From an uncultured Oscillospiraceae bacterium (GTDB lineage: Bacteria; Bacillota; Clostridia; Oscillospirales; Ruminococcaceae): a stretch of DNA of 39,172 bases. A program made the translations under genes and the position numbers. The notes under the pieces are model-generated. The model was given only the letters and a program-made list of their open reading frames with translations, did no database searches and had not been told where the DNA came from. Shown in pieces: positions 1-7,010 of this stretch. Numbering within the stretch: the first letter of the stretch is position 1; every line of letters begins with the position of its first letter. The stretch is from positions 1 to 39,172 of the forward strand of contig CAJTZM010000017.1 of assembly GCA_910583935.1 (NCBI GenBank). Reading direction: 5' to 3'.

Positions 1-323
1 CGGGTGGCGCGGCAGGCGGCGGCGGCGGCCGCCTTGACGACGCCGGTGAAGGGGACGGTCAGTCCCTCCGGCGGTTCGCTGGACAGGATGGAAGAGATGG
101 TGCCGCAGGCGGCGACGATCATTTTCACATGATGGCTTTGCAGAAAGCGCACGTCCTCTGCGGCGAAACGGCGCAGGGTCTGGGGGCTGCGCGCCCCGTA
201 AGGGACGCGGCCGGTATCGCCGAAATAGACGAAATCCTCCTGGGGCATCAGCTGGCGCAGTGCCTTTAACGCGGTCAGCCCCCCCAAGCCTGAATCGAAA
301 ATACCGATTGGACGGTTATCCAT
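1..323 (-). CDS. murI: Glutamate racemase, N-terminal part (cut by window edge)
   Basis: MurI interconverts L- and D-glutamate in the cytoplasm and supplies D-Glu for the peptidoglycan stem peptide. The first 107 codons are visible. They carry the family N-terminus GIFDSGLGGLT (residues 7-17), the YFGDTGRVPYG loop (33-43) and the first catalytic cysteine, Cys73, in AACGT. Most characterised racemases have ACNT here, so Asn is replaced by Gly. The ATG at 323 has a GGAGG about 8 nt upstream. The gene begins 14 nt after the stop of ddl on the same strand, so the two are probably one transcript. The C-terminal half with the second catalytic Cys lies outside the window. Confidence 0.93.
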   Translation of the reverse strand, partial: MDNRPIGIFDSGLGGLTALKALRQLMPQEDFVYFGDTGRVPYGARSPQTLRRFAAEDVRFLQSHHVKMIVAACGTISSILSSEPPEGLTVPFTGVVKAAAAAACRAT

Positions 324-337
324 TCCGTATCCTCCTT

Positions 338-1393
338 TTATTTTTGAAAGGCCAGCTCGATTAAACCGCCGACGAGATCATAGGCGCTCATGCCGCCCTC
401 CATCATCAGCTTGGGATACATGCTGATACCGGTAAAGCCGGGCAGGGTGTTTACCTCGTTGAGGATGATCTCGTCGCCCTGTACGAAGAAATCCACCCGG
501 GCAAGACCGGCACAGCCCAGCGCCTCGAACGCGGCCACGGCCAGTTCCTGCATAAGGCCGGCGGTTTCCGCCGGGATCCGGGCGGGGATATACAGGTCGG
601 TGCTGTCGTCCTCGTATTTGGCCTCGTAGTCGTAAAACGCTTTTTTTGGCGCAATTTCCCCTAATAGAGACGCTTTGGCGTTTTGATTGCCAAATACGGC
701 GCACTCCACTTCCCGGCCTTTGATAAACTGTTCTACAATGGCCTTACTATCGTGCCGGAAGGCCAGCTTCAGCCCGTTTAACAGCTCTTTTTTGTCCATT
801 GCCTTGCTTACACCCACAGAGGAGCCGGCGTTGGCGGGCTTGACGAACATGGGATACCCCAGCCCGTCGGCCAGCTCCGCCTCCAGCTGGTCAAAGCTGT
901 CCAGATCCTGGGGATATACGTCTGCCCAGGCGGCGTTGGGAATGCCGGCTTGATCTAAAACCGTATGGGTGATGCCTTTGTCCATACAAATGGCACTGGA
1001 GAGCACCCCGCAGCCGACAAAAGGCAGCTGTGCCATTTGAAATACGCCTTGGATGGTCCCATCCTCGCCGTTTTTGCCGTGGAGCACTGGGAAGGCGACA
1101 TCCAGCGGAATGGAGCGGAAGCCATTCTCCTCCAGAACCAGCAGCCCGTGAAAGGAGGGGTCGGGCGGAAGCACCGCCGGGGTCACATATTCCGGCTGGT
1201 TCCAGCCGTCGCCGGCGATGGCGCTTTCCGGTCCGGTGTAGAGAAGCCAGCGCCCCTCTTTGGTGATGCCGACCATAGTCACGTCATACTTTTCCCGGTC
1301 GATGCCGGAAAGGACAAAGGAAGCGGAGCGCAGCGAAACCTCATATTCGCTGGAGGCGCCGCCGAAAAAAACCGCTACGGAACGTTTTTCCAT
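338..1393 (-). CDS. ddl: D-alanine--D-alanine ligase
   Basis: ATP-dependent ligase making the D-Ala-D-Ala dipeptide of peptidoglycan; cytoplasmic, 351 aa, normal length. The N-terminus has FGGASSEYEVS (10-20), followed by HGKNGEDGT (105-113), the ATP-grasp segment VKPANAGSSVG (184-194) and the Mg-binding end NEVNTLPGFT (312-321). The omega-loop FYDYEAKY (253-260) is the normal D-Ala-D-Ala type. It lacks the changes seen in VanA/VanG D-Ala-D-Lac or D-Ala-D-Ser ligases. The start MEKRSVAVFFGG follows AGGAGTG at a good distance; an in-frame start 22 codons upstream has no ribosome binding site. First gene of a ddl-murI unit whose promoter overlaps a perfect palindrome. Confidence 0.97.
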   Translation of the reverse strand: MEKRSVAVFFGGASSEYEVSLRSASFVLSGIDREKYDVTMVGITKEGRWLLYTGPESAIAGDGWNQPEYVTPAVLPPDPSFHGLLVLEENGFRSIPLDVAFPVLHGKNGEDGTIQGVFQMAQLPFVGCGVLSSAICMDKGITHTVLDQAGIPNAAWADVYPQDLDSFDQLEAELADGLGYPMFVKPANAGSSVGVSKAMDKKELLNGLKLAFRHDSKAIVEQFIKGREVECAVFGNQNAKASLLGEIAPKKAFYDYEAKYEDDSTDLYIPARIPAETAGLMQELAVAAFEALGCAGLARVDFFVQGDEIILNEVNTLPGFTGISMYPKLMMEGGMSAYDLVGGLIELAFQK

Positions 1394-1490
1394 AATAAAA
1401 TCACTCCTAAGATGTATAAATAAGCGGCCCGGCATACAGGGCCTATTCGAGAGAAGCAAGGGATAAAGTGTCTGTCGTGCGAACGCTTTT

Positions 1491-1513
1491 TGGTAGAATA
1501 ATTTATTCTACCA
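1491..1513. repeat. Perfect 11-bp inverted repeat, candidate operator
   Basis: The arms TGGTAGAATAA (1491-1501) and TTATTCTACCA (1503-1513) are exact reverse complements around one central base. There is no T-run suggesting a terminator. The right arm contains the -10 box of the minus-strand ddl promoter, so a dimeric repressor bound here would block transcription. I do not recognise the cognate regulator. Confidence 0.7.
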
Positions 1514-1534
1514 CAGCCTATGCGGGAAAATCAA
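1505..1534 (-). promoter_or_regulatory. Sigma-A-type promoter for ddl-murI
   Basis: On the minus strand, -35 TTGATT (1529-1534) and -10 TAGAAT (1505-1510) are separated by 18 nt. The -10 lies inside the palindrome at 1491-1513. Transcription would start about 100 nt upstream of the ddl ATG. Confidence 0.6.
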
Positions 1535-1604
1535 CCGGAGAGTACCGCCGTCCTCTGAAAAATCAGAGACTGCAGGAGAAAGCCCGGGGATTTTTCCGCG
1601 CCGG

Positions 1605-1633
1605 TTGAACAGGATTGGTCCCTATGTTATAAT
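1605..1633 (+). promoter_or_regulatory. Sigma-A-type promoter
   Basis: TTGAAC (1605-1610), 17-nt spacer, TATAAT (1628-1633). It drives the hypothetical gene at 1675 and probably the acetyltransferase behind it. Confidence 0.75.
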
Positions 1634-1674
1634 CGGTGGGACGGTCAAAAGACAGCTAGGAAAGGGGGATCGCC

Positions 1675-2142
1675 TTGCCGCAGATGCATAAGGGCGGAAA
1701 ATATATTTTCGGCAGGTCGGTCATCGGAGAGGACGGCGCCGTCCGGCTTCCCCCGCAGGCGGTTTCGGAATACCAGATGGCGGCGGAGGGAAAGGTGTAT
1801 CTTTTTACCGGCAGCAGGAGTACAGGCGGCTTTTGCGTCACCCGAAAGGGGCTTTTGGCGCCGTCGAAGATCGGCCGCATCTTGGCGGAAAACCCGGATC
1901 TGCTGGGGTATACCTTGGAACGCGGCGCGTTTATCCCATATAAGGGGCGCTTCTACTGCTGGACGGATATTTCAGCCGATGGGAGAATCCTTCTGTCACA
2001 GGAGAGGATGGATTTTTTAAAGGTGTCGCCTGGGGATGCGCTTTTGTCCATCCGAAGCAGCGATATCGCCTTTACGATGGGGGCAAAGGGGCCGCTTCTG
2101 GAAAAAGCGCGCAATTACGGCGGGGAAATCCCGCTGTTCTGA
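1675..2142 (+). CDS. Hypothetical protein with two AbrB-like repeats
   Basis: Unrecognised 155-aa soluble protein. Residues 17-44 and 99-126 look like copies of one motif: Ile, Asp-Gly, a hydrophobic strand, a polar helix-like stretch, then a Gly and a second hydrophobic strand (compare GEDGAVRLPPQ with SADGRILLSQE). That pattern resembles the swapped-hairpin AbrB/MraZ fold, which usually binds DNA. The N-terminus is basic, and there is no signal peptide or membrane segment. TTG at 1675 is chosen because AAAGGGGG ends about 6 nt before it; the ATG at 1684 is too far away. A good promoter lies just upstream. DNA binding is inference from the repeat pattern only. Confidence 0.7.
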   Translation: MPQMHKGGKYIFGRSVIGEDGAVRLPPQAVSEYQMAAEGKVYLFTGSRSTGGFCVTRKGLLAPSKIGRILAENPDLLGYTLERGAFIPYKGRFYCWTDISADGRILLSQERMDFLKVSPGDALLSIRSSDIAFTMGAKGPLLEKARNYGGEIPLF

Positions 2143-2218
2143 CGGCGGGCAAAACACCGCGTTTTTCCTAAAGAGACATCGCCAAAATCGTCCCATGAAC
2201 AGAAAGGAGCGGGCCGCC

Positions 2219-2806
2219 GTGGAATTCAACGTTTTTTTTAAAGAGGTGCCCAGCCTTAAAACGTCCAGGCTGATTCTGCGTCCCTTTTGCCGGGTGGATA
2301 TGGATCTTTATTTGAAATGGATGGAGGATCCGGCGATCCATCGCTTTTTAGGCGGCGGGGTGCGTCTGCCGGAAGGGGAAAAGCAGATATCCAGCTGGTT
2401 AAACAACATTAACGGCCGGCTTTTGCGGTCCAAAACAGTGCTGACCTGGTGCGTCGCGCGCAAAGAGGAAAATCGGGCGGTGGGCCGGGTGGATTTAGGC
2501 GGGTTTGTCAAAAAATCCATGGCGGAACTTTCCTATTATTTTTCCGCTGATGACTGGGGAAAGGGCTTTGCCAGCGAAGCGGTAAAAGAAGTAGTGCGCT
2601 TTGGCTTCGGGGAACTTGGGCTGCACAGAATCCAGGCGCTGGTTCTGCCAGAAAATACAGCTTCTTTGCGGGTGCTGGAAAAAAACGGATTTCAACGGGA
2701 AGGCCTGCTCAAAAAGTATCCGTTCGGCCGGGAATTTCACGACGCGGTGATCCTGGCGGCGGTGTGCGAAAAGAATTTTGACAAACGCTTCGGTCCGGCG
2801 GAATAA
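2219..2806 (+). CDS. GNAT acetyltransferase, RimJ/RimL type
   Basis: A 195-aa N-acetyltransferase of the RimJ/RimL-like GNAT branch, which transfers acetyl from acetyl-CoA to protein N-termini or small amines; the substrate cannot be told. Visible signatures are the opening strand LKTSRLILRPF (13-23), the acetyl-CoA loop DDWGKGFASEA (111-121), and the C-terminal PENTASLRVLEKNGFQREG (144-162). The GTG at 2219 is preferred because AGAAAGGAG sits 9 nt upstream. An in-frame ATG at 2195 would place that ribosome site inside the gene. It follows the AbrB-like gene by 76 nt and may share its transcript. Confidence 0.85.
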   Translation: MEFNVFFKEVPSLKTSRLILRPFCRVDMDLYLKWMEDPAIHRFLGGGVRLPEGEKQISSWLNNINGRLLRSKTVLTWCVARKEENRAVGRVDLGGFVKKSMAELSYYFSADDWGKGFASEAVKEVVRFGFGELGLHRIQALVLPENTASLRVLEKNGFQREGLLKKYPFGREFHDAVILAAVCEKNFDKRFGPAE

Positions 2807-2924
2807 TCCGGCGCCAGAAAGAGAGAGCCGAAGGGCAGCAATAAAATGTATCGCCTGGACGGGCGGTTTATGATTCTTGCGCCGGGGGCTGTAAATCTTT
2901 TGGAAGTTTTTTTCGCCAAAACGG

Positions 2925-2953
2925 TTGACGCGGTCCGGTTTCTATGATAAACT
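2925..2953 (+). promoter_or_regulatory. Promoter of the rpmG-secE-nusG operon
   Basis: TTGACG (2925-2930) and TAAACT (2948-2953) with a 17-nt spacer, about 100 nt before rpmG. The -10 is a moderate match. No other candidate is better placed in the 247-nt gap. Confidence 0.55.
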
Positions 2954-3053
2954 AGTACTACCTCTAAAAAGGGTTTATTTTTTTGTGTTCATTTTTAAGC
3001 GTTTCCTTGCCCAAGAGGGAGGCAAACAATTCCGTTAATCAGGAGGTGCCGAA

Positions 3054-3203
3054 ATGAGAGTAAAGATCACTTTAGCCTGTACAGAGTGCAAACAGCGCAA
3101 CTACAACACCATGAAAAACAAAAAGAACGATCCGGACAGACTTGAAATGAACAAGTATTGCAGATTCTGCCGGAAACACACGCTCCACAGAGAGGCGAAG
3201 TAA
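3054..3203 (+). CDS. rpmG: 50S ribosomal protein L33
   Basis: A 49-aa large-subunit protein. It has two CxxC knuckles, Cys9/Cys12 and Cys36/Cys39, so it is the zinc-containing (C+) form. The sequence opens MRVKITLACTECKQRNY and is lysine/arginine-rich. The ATG follows AGGAGGTG by 6 nt. It is the first gene of rpmG-secE-nusG, the common order in Firmicutes. It is too short to appear in most length-filtered gene lists. Confidence 0.97.
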   Translation: MRVKITLACTECKQRNYNTMKNKKNDPDRLEMNKYCRFCRKHTLHREAK

Positions 3204-3230
3204 CGACGAGAAAGGCGGGGTTTCTGAACA

Positions 3231-3473
3231 ATGGCCGAAAAAGCGAAAAATGAAAAAAAAGAAAGCTTTCTCAAACGCGTTGCCCACCGGTTCGTCAAAG
3301 GCTGCAAGGACATGAAAGGCGAGATCAAGAAGGTCGTATGGCCCTCGAAAAAGCAGATCATCAACAACACTGCCGTAGTGTTGGCCTGCTGTGTGATCGT
3401 CGGCGTGTTTATCTGGCTTCTGGACGGAGCTTTGTCCAGCCTGGTGAATCTGCTTCTCAACAGCGCAGGTTAA
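3231..3473 (+). CDS. secE: Preprotein translocase subunit SecE
   Basis: The 80-aa SecE clamps SecY in the SecYEG translocon. It is the short one-helix form typical of Gram-positives. A charged amphipathic N-terminal region leads to the family motif KKVVWPSKKQ (33-42), followed by a single transmembrane helix at about 47-68. It lies 27 nt after rpmG and 31 nt before nusG, in the same operon. Confidence 0.96.
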   Translation: MAEKAKNEKKESFLKRVAHRFVKGCKDMKGEIKKVVWPSKKQIINNTAVVLACCVIVGVFIWLLDGALSSLVNLLLNSAG

Positions 3474-3504
3474 CAGCATACAACCTTGCGTGGAGGGATG
3501 AAGA

Positions 3505-4026
3505 ATGGCTGAAGAGGCAAAATGGTATGTGGTCCACACCTATTCCGGATACGAGAACAAGGTGGCGACCAATATCGAAAAAGCGGTCGAGAACCGTGGA
3601 ATGCAGGATCTGATTCAGGAAGTCAAGGTCCCCACCGAAACGGTGACCGAGATCAAAGAGAACAAAAAGCGCGAAGTAGAACGCAAAATATTTCCCGGCT
3701 ATGTGCTGATCAAGATGATTATGACCGATGAATCCTGGTATATTGTTCGCAATACCCGCGGCTGTACCGGATTTGTAGGTCCCTCCTCCAAACCGATTCC
3801 GCTGACCGAAAAGGAAGTGGCGGCGCTGGGGGTGGAGAAGCGTCAGATCGAGGTCAACTATGCTGTTGGCGATACCATCCGGATTACGGACGGGCCGATG
3901 GAGGGCTTTGCCGGGCTGGTCAAGGAGCTGGATGTGGAAAAGGACCGGGTAAAGGTCATTGTTTCCATGTTCGGCCGCGAGACACCGGTGGAGCTGGAGT
4001 TAAACCAGGTCCAGCTGGATGACTAA
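3505..4026 (+). CDS. nusG: Transcription termination/antitermination factor NusG
   Basis: The 173-aa NusG binds the RNA polymerase clamp and controls pausing, termination and coupling to ribosomes. The N-terminal NGN domain starts KWYVVHTYSGYENKVATNI; FPGYVLIKM follows at about 68-76. The C-terminal KOW motif is around residues 130-160 (DGPMEGFAGLVKELD). Ribosome site GGAGGG precedes the ATG. It follows secE as expected, and rplK and rplA lie downstream. Confidence 0.97.
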   Translation: MAEEAKWYVVHTYSGYENKVATNIEKAVENRGMQDLIQEVKVPTETVTEIKENKKREVERKIFPGYVLIKMIMTDESWYIVRNTRGCTGFVGPSSKPIPLTEKEVAALGVEKRQIEVNYAVGDTIRITDGPMEGFAGLVKELDVEKDRVKVIVSMFGRETPVELELNQVQLDD

Positions 4027-4061
4027 TCTTTTTGAGGGAATCGGCAGCAGTGCCGGTTTTT

Positions 4062-4078
4062 ACGGCGGGATCCGCCGT
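4062..4078 (+). promoter_or_regulatory. Hairpin in the nusG-rplK leader
   Basis: ACGGCGG (4062-4068) pairs with CCGCCGT (4072-4078) over a 3-nt loop. There is no T-run, so this is not a normal terminator. A second short hairpin (CGGGCA/TGCCCG) lies near 4130. The ~150-nt nusG-rplK gap may be a structured leader for L11/L1 control; I see no decisive motif. Confidence 0.3.
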
Positions 4079-4178
4079 GTTTGGGTGTGATCGGGCGTTT
4101 TGCCTGGCTCGCGCCTGTGGGAGGGACGGGCATCTGCCCGCCCCGCCATGAACCACAGAAACTATGGAGGTGCAAATT

Positions 4179-4604
4179 ATGGCTCAAAAGGTAGTCGGCT
4201 TTATCAAGCTGCAGATACCTGCCGGAAAAGCAACGCCGGCGCCGCCTGTTGGTCCGGCTCTCGGCCAGCATGGCGTGAACATCATGTCTTTTACGAAGGA
4301 ATTCAACGAGCGTACCAAAAATGATATCGGGATGGTTATCCCGGTGGTTATTACGGTGTATGCGGACCGTTCTTTCTCGTTCGTAACCAAAACGCCGCCC
4401 GCCGCGATCTTAATTAAAAAGGCCTGCGGTATTGAAAGCGGTTCTGGCGTGCCGAATAAAACAAAGGTAGCCAAAATCACCAAAGAGCAGGTAAGAAAGA
4501 TTGCGGAACAGAAAATGCCGGACTTAAACGCCGCCAACGTGGAATCGGCCATGAGCATGATTGCCGGTACGGCGCGCAGCATGGGCATTGAAGTTGTAGA
4601 CTAG
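4179..4604 (+). CDS. rplK: 50S ribosomal protein L11
   Basis: A 141-aa protein, exactly the usual length; part of the GTPase-associated centre on 23S rRNA. It begins MAQKVVGFIKLQIPAGKATP and contains PPVGPALGQHGVNIM. The C-terminal RNA-binding domain ends MSMIAGTARSMGIEV. The ATG at 4179 follows GGAGGTG; an in-frame ATG five codons earlier overlaps that ribosome site and is rejected. It is followed by rplA after 57 nt. Confidence 0.97.
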   Translation: MAQKVVGFIKLQIPAGKATPAPPVGPALGQHGVNIMSFTKEFNERTKNDIGMVIPVVITVYADRSFSFVTKTPPAAILIKKACGIESGSGVPNKTKVAKITKEQVRKIAEQKMPDLNAANVESAMSMIAGTARSMGIEVVD

Positions 4605-4661
4605 ACTCCCGGGTGGGAGGAAAAATCCGTTTATTACCACTCATAAGGGAGGAGAACGAGT

Positions 4662-5363
4662 ATGAAACACGGTAAAAAATATAACGACAGCTCCAAACTT
4701 GTTGACAGAAGCAAGCTGTATGACGTGGAGGAAGCAATGGACCTGTGCGTCAAAACCGCTACCGCCAAGTTTGATGAGACTGTAGAAGTACATGTAAGAC
4801 TGGGCGTTGACTCCCGCCATGCGGACCAGCAGGTCCGTGGCGCGGTTGTGCTGCCTAACGGAACCGGCAAATCGGTTCGGGTTTTGGTATTCTGCAAGGG
4901 CGACAACGTACAGCTGGCTAAGGACGCCGGCGCTGAGTATGTTGGCGCGGAGGATATGATGCAGAAAATCCAGAGCGAGGGCTGGATGGATTTCGATGTT
5001 GTTATTGCCACGCCGGATATGATGGGCGTTGTGGGTCGCTTGGGTAAGATTCTGGGTCCCCGCGGCTTGATGCCGAACCCCAAGGCCGGTACGGTCACCC
5101 CAGATGTAGCCAAAGCGGTCACCGAGGCGAAGGCCGGTAAAATCGAGTATCGTCTGGACAAGACCAATATCATCCACTGCCCGATCGGCAAGGCCTCTTT
5201 CGGTGTGCAGAAGCTGCAGGAAAACTTCGACACGCTGATGGACGCGATTGTTAAGGCGAAGCCTGCCGCGGCAAAGGGCCAATATGTCCGGTCCTGCGTT
5301 GTTACGCCAACCATGGGACCTGGTATCCGGATTAACCCCGGTAAATTTGTTCCGAATGCATAA
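4662..5363 (+). CDS. rplA: 50S ribosomal protein L1
   Basis: The 233-aa L1 forms the mobile L1 stalk and in many bacteria represses its own rplK-rplA mRNA. Visible signatures are LGVDSRHADQQVRGAVVLP and the conserved GRLGKILGPRGLMPNPKAG. The ATG follows GGGAGGAG. The stop codon overlaps the first base of a strong terminator, so the rplKA transcript ends here. Confidence 0.97.
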   Translation: MKHGKKYNDSSKLVDRSKLYDVEEAMDLCVKTATAKFDETVEVHVRLGVDSRHADQQVRGAVVLPNGTGKSVRVLVFCKGDNVQLAKDAGAEYVGAEDMMQKIQSEGWMDFDVVIATPDMMGVVGRLGKILGPRGLMPNPKAGTVTPDVAKAVTEAKAGKIEYRLDKTNIIHCPIGKASFGVQKLQENFDTLMDAIVKAKPAAAKGQYVRSCVVTPTMGPGIRINPGKFVPNA

Positions 5364-5400
5364 AATAAACGCCCTGTCTTTTGACAGGGCGTTTATTTTT
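5363..5400 (+). terminator. Rho-independent terminator after rplA
   Basis: A perfect 16-bp stem (5363-5378 with 5383-5398), loop TTTT, and a flanking T-run. It separates rplKA from rplJL. Confidence 0.92.
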
Positions 5401-5421
5401 CTAAAAGTATGGGAAGTCCCC

Positions 5422-5450
5422 TTGACAAGCGAAATAGAATACGGTATACT
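5422..5450 (+). promoter_or_regulatory. Strong promoter for rplJ-rplL
   Basis: TTGACA (5422-5427), 17-nt spacer, TATACT (5445-5450), directly after the rplA terminator and before the L10 leader. Confidence 0.88.
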
Positions 5451-5461
5451 ATAAAAGCTGT

Positions 5462-5541
5462 CATATTCCAAAGACAGCAGGTGCTTTTGCATAAAAGGGT
5501 TCTTCCCTGCCTGCCGAGGAAATAGAGCCAGAGTGAAATTT
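5462..5541 (+). promoter_or_regulatory. Ribosomal protein L10 leader
   Basis: The transcript begins near 5458 and contains AAAGACAGCAGGTGC (5470-5484) and CCTGCCTGCCGAGGAAA (5507-5523). These are the two sides of the L10(L12)4-binding element seen in Firmicutes rplJ leaders. A terminator hairpin follows at 5547. The expected logic is that excess L10-L12 binds the leader and favours termination. Confidence 0.8.
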
Positions 5542-5546
5542 TGCGC

Positions 5547-5581
5547 GGCTTTTTCCAAGGCGATTGGAAAAAGCCCTTTTT
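5547..5581 (+). terminator. Attenuator terminator in the rplJ leader
   Basis: GGCTTTTTCCAA (5547-5558) pairs with TTGGAAAAAGCC (5564-5575), followed by TTTTT. It sits between the L10-binding element and the rplJ ribosome site, as expected for leader attenuation. Confidence 0.85.
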
Positions 5582-5619
5582 GTATGTATTAGGGAAATAC
5601 TTTCAGGAGGTGAATAGAC

Positions 5620-6132
5620 TTGCCTAGCGAGAAAACTTTGCAAGCGAAGCAGGAGGTTGTAGCCCAGCTGAAAACCAAGCTGGATGGCGCTGTAGCCGGT
5701 GTTCTGGTGGACTATCGGGGCATTACGGTTGCGGATGATACTAAGCTTCGCCGCGAACTCAGAGAGGCGGGAATCGACTACTCTGTTGTAAAAAACACGC
5801 TGTTGCGCCGCGCTCTGGAGGGTACGGACTACAGTGAAATGGCTTCTGTTTTGGAGAACACCACCGCTTTTGCGGTAAGCCATGAGGATCCGGTAGCCGC
5901 TGCTAAGATTTTGTCGAAATTCGCGGAGGATTCGAAAGGCTCTTTTGCGATCAAGGCGGGCTTTGTGGAAGGAAAGGTCCTGGATGTTGCCGGTGTCATT
6001 GCACTGGCCAAGCTGCCTTCCAAGGAACAGCTGCTGGTTCAGCTGCTCAGCGTGCTCAACGGCAATATCAGAGGTTTGGCCGTTGCGCTTAACGCCATTG
6101 CCGAGAAGGAAAATGAAAAGGAAAGCGCCTAA
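5620..6132 (+). CDS. rplJ: 50S ribosomal protein L10
   Basis: The 170-aa L10 is the base of the L7/L12 stalk. It starts MPSEKTLQAKQEVVAQL and includes the conserved VVKNTLLRRAL (about 48-58). The long C-terminal helix that binds L12 dimers ends the protein. The start codon is TTG, supported by AGGAGGTG 8 nt upstream and the absence of any nearby ATG. Downstream of the L10 leader and attenuator. Confidence 0.96.
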   Translation: MPSEKTLQAKQEVVAQLKTKLDGAVAGVLVDYRGITVADDTKLRRELREAGIDYSVVKNTLLRRALEGTDYSEMASVLENTTAFAVSHEDPVAAAKILSKFAEDSKGSFAIKAGFVEGKVLDVAGVIALAKLPSKEQLLVQLLSVLNGNIRGLAVALNAIAEKENEKESA

Positions 6133-6182
6133 GAGCAGTTCCTGTCTGTATGAAATCCATAAAATTATAGGAGGTAGCTATC

Positions 6183-6560
6183 ATGGCTTCTGAGAAAATT
6201 GTAAAATTTGTAGAAGAAATCAAAACCCTCACCGTCCTGGAGCTGGCGGATCTGGTAAAAGCGATTGAGGAAGAGTTCGGCGTTTCCGCCGCTGCTCCCG
6301 TTATGGTTGCAGGCCCTGCTGCCGGCGCTGCTCCTGCTGCGGAAGAGAAAACTGAGTTTGACGTTGTGCTGACCGAGGCCGGCGCTTCTAAGATGGGTGT
6401 CATCAAGCTGGTGAAGGAGATCACCGGTTTGGGCCTGAAGGAAGCGAAGGAGGTTGTCGACGGCGCTCCCAAGACCCTGAAAGAGGGCGTTTCCAAGGCT
6501 GAGGCTGAAGAAATCAAAACCAAGCTGGAAGAAGCCGGCGCAAAGATCGAGCTCAAATAA
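6183..6560 (+). CDS. rplL: 50S ribosomal protein L7/L12
   Basis: A 125-aa acidic stalk protein that recruits translation GTPases. It has an N-terminal dimerisation helix pair (about 1-35), an Ala/Pro-rich hinge (about 38-55), and a C-terminal domain with KMGVIKLVKEITGLGLKEAK. Ribosome site AGGAGGTAGC. It ends at a strong terminator and is not followed by rpoB here. Confidence 0.97.
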   Translation: MASEKIVKFVEEIKTLTVLELADLVKAIEEEFGVSAAAPVMVAGPAAGAAPAAEEKTEFDVVLTEAGASKMGVIKLVKEITGLGLKEAKEVVDGAPKTLKEGVSKAEAEEIKTKLEEAGAKIELK

Positions 6561-6581
6561 AGCTTTCCTACAAAAAACGAG

Positions 6582-6616
6582 AAAACCCCCGCAGGAAAAA
6601 GCCTGCGGGGGTTTTT
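6582..6616 (+). terminator. Rho-independent terminator after rplL
   Basis: AAAACCCCCGCAGG (6582-6595) pairs with CCTGCGGGGGTTTT (6602-6615), a 14-bp GC-rich stem with a T-run. Confidence 0.92.
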
Positions 6617-6644
6617 GGCAGGCAGTTTAACCCGGCACAAAAAG

Positions 6645-6672
6645 AAAAGCCGCTGTTTTCACAGCAGCTTTT
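6645..6672 (-). terminator. Terminator of the Crh-like gene
   Basis: AAAAGC-C-GCTG (6645-6655) pairs with CAGC-A-GCTTTT (6662-6672) with one internal mismatch. On the minus strand it is followed by a T-rich run, and it lies 15 nt past the stop of the gene at 6688. Confidence 0.7.
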
Positions 6673-6687
6673 TTGGTTTTGGTTGGT

Positions 6688-6918
6688 TTACTCCACGATA
6701 AAGCGTTGAACCTCTTTTAGGAAGGCATCGCAATCATCGGAGTGAATTTCCATTTTGATGGGCTTAGAAAGATCCAGGCTGAAGATACCCATAATAGATT
6801 TTCCATCAATGTGGTACCGGCCGGAAACCAGGTCAACCTCAAAATCGTAACGAGCGACAATGTTGACAAATTCCTTTACATCAACGATCGTGTTCAGAGA
6901 AACGGTTTTTGTAATCAT
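6688..6918 (-). CDS. HPr-fold protein lacking the PTS histidine (Crh-like)
   Basis: A 76-aa HPr-fold protein. The region around HPr Ser46 is well kept: DGKSIMGIFSLDLSK (38-52), with Ser41 at the HPr-kinase target position. The segment that should contain the phosphocarrier motif around His15 reads SLNTIVDVKEF and has no histidine. It therefore cannot carry phosphate in the sugar phosphotransferase system. By analogy with Bacillus Crh it may act as a Ser-phosphorylated partner of CcpA in carbon control; that is inference. The ATG at 6918 follows AAGGAGG. It is convergent with rplL and divergent from mtaB. Confidence 0.85.
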   Translation of the reverse strand: MITKTVSLNTIVDVKEFVNIVARYDFEVDLVSGRYHIDGKSIMGIFSLDLSKPIKMEIHSDDCDAFLKEVQRFIVE

Positions 6919-6970
6919 ACAGCATAGCCTCCTTGAATGATATTTTTTGTTTCTTTTGATTAATTACAAC

Positions 6971-6997
6971 CTTATACAATTTTTTGTTTTTTGTCAA
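6971..6997 (-). promoter_or_regulatory. Candidate promoter for the Crh-like gene
   Basis: Minus strand TTGACA (6992-6997) and TATAAG (6971-6976). The 15-nt spacer is short, so the assignment is tentative. Confidence 0.4.
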
Positions 6998-7010
6998 TGC
7001 ACAATTGTAT
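6974..7010. repeat. Inverted repeat between divergent genes
   Basis: ATACAATT (6974-6981) and AATTGTAT (7003-7010) are exact reverse complements 21 nt apart. They overlap the two divergent candidate promoters. The second copy contains the palindrome ACAATTGT. Possible operator half-sites; the region is very AT-rich, so chance is not excluded. Confidence 0.35.

Noticed and set aside
965..1423. Open frame on the plus strand inside ddl
   Set aside because: Antisense shadow of ddl with no recognisable domain.
1553..1568. Hairpin CTCTGA/TCAGAG between ddl and the hypothetical gene
   Set aside because: Short stem with no T-run; probably chance.
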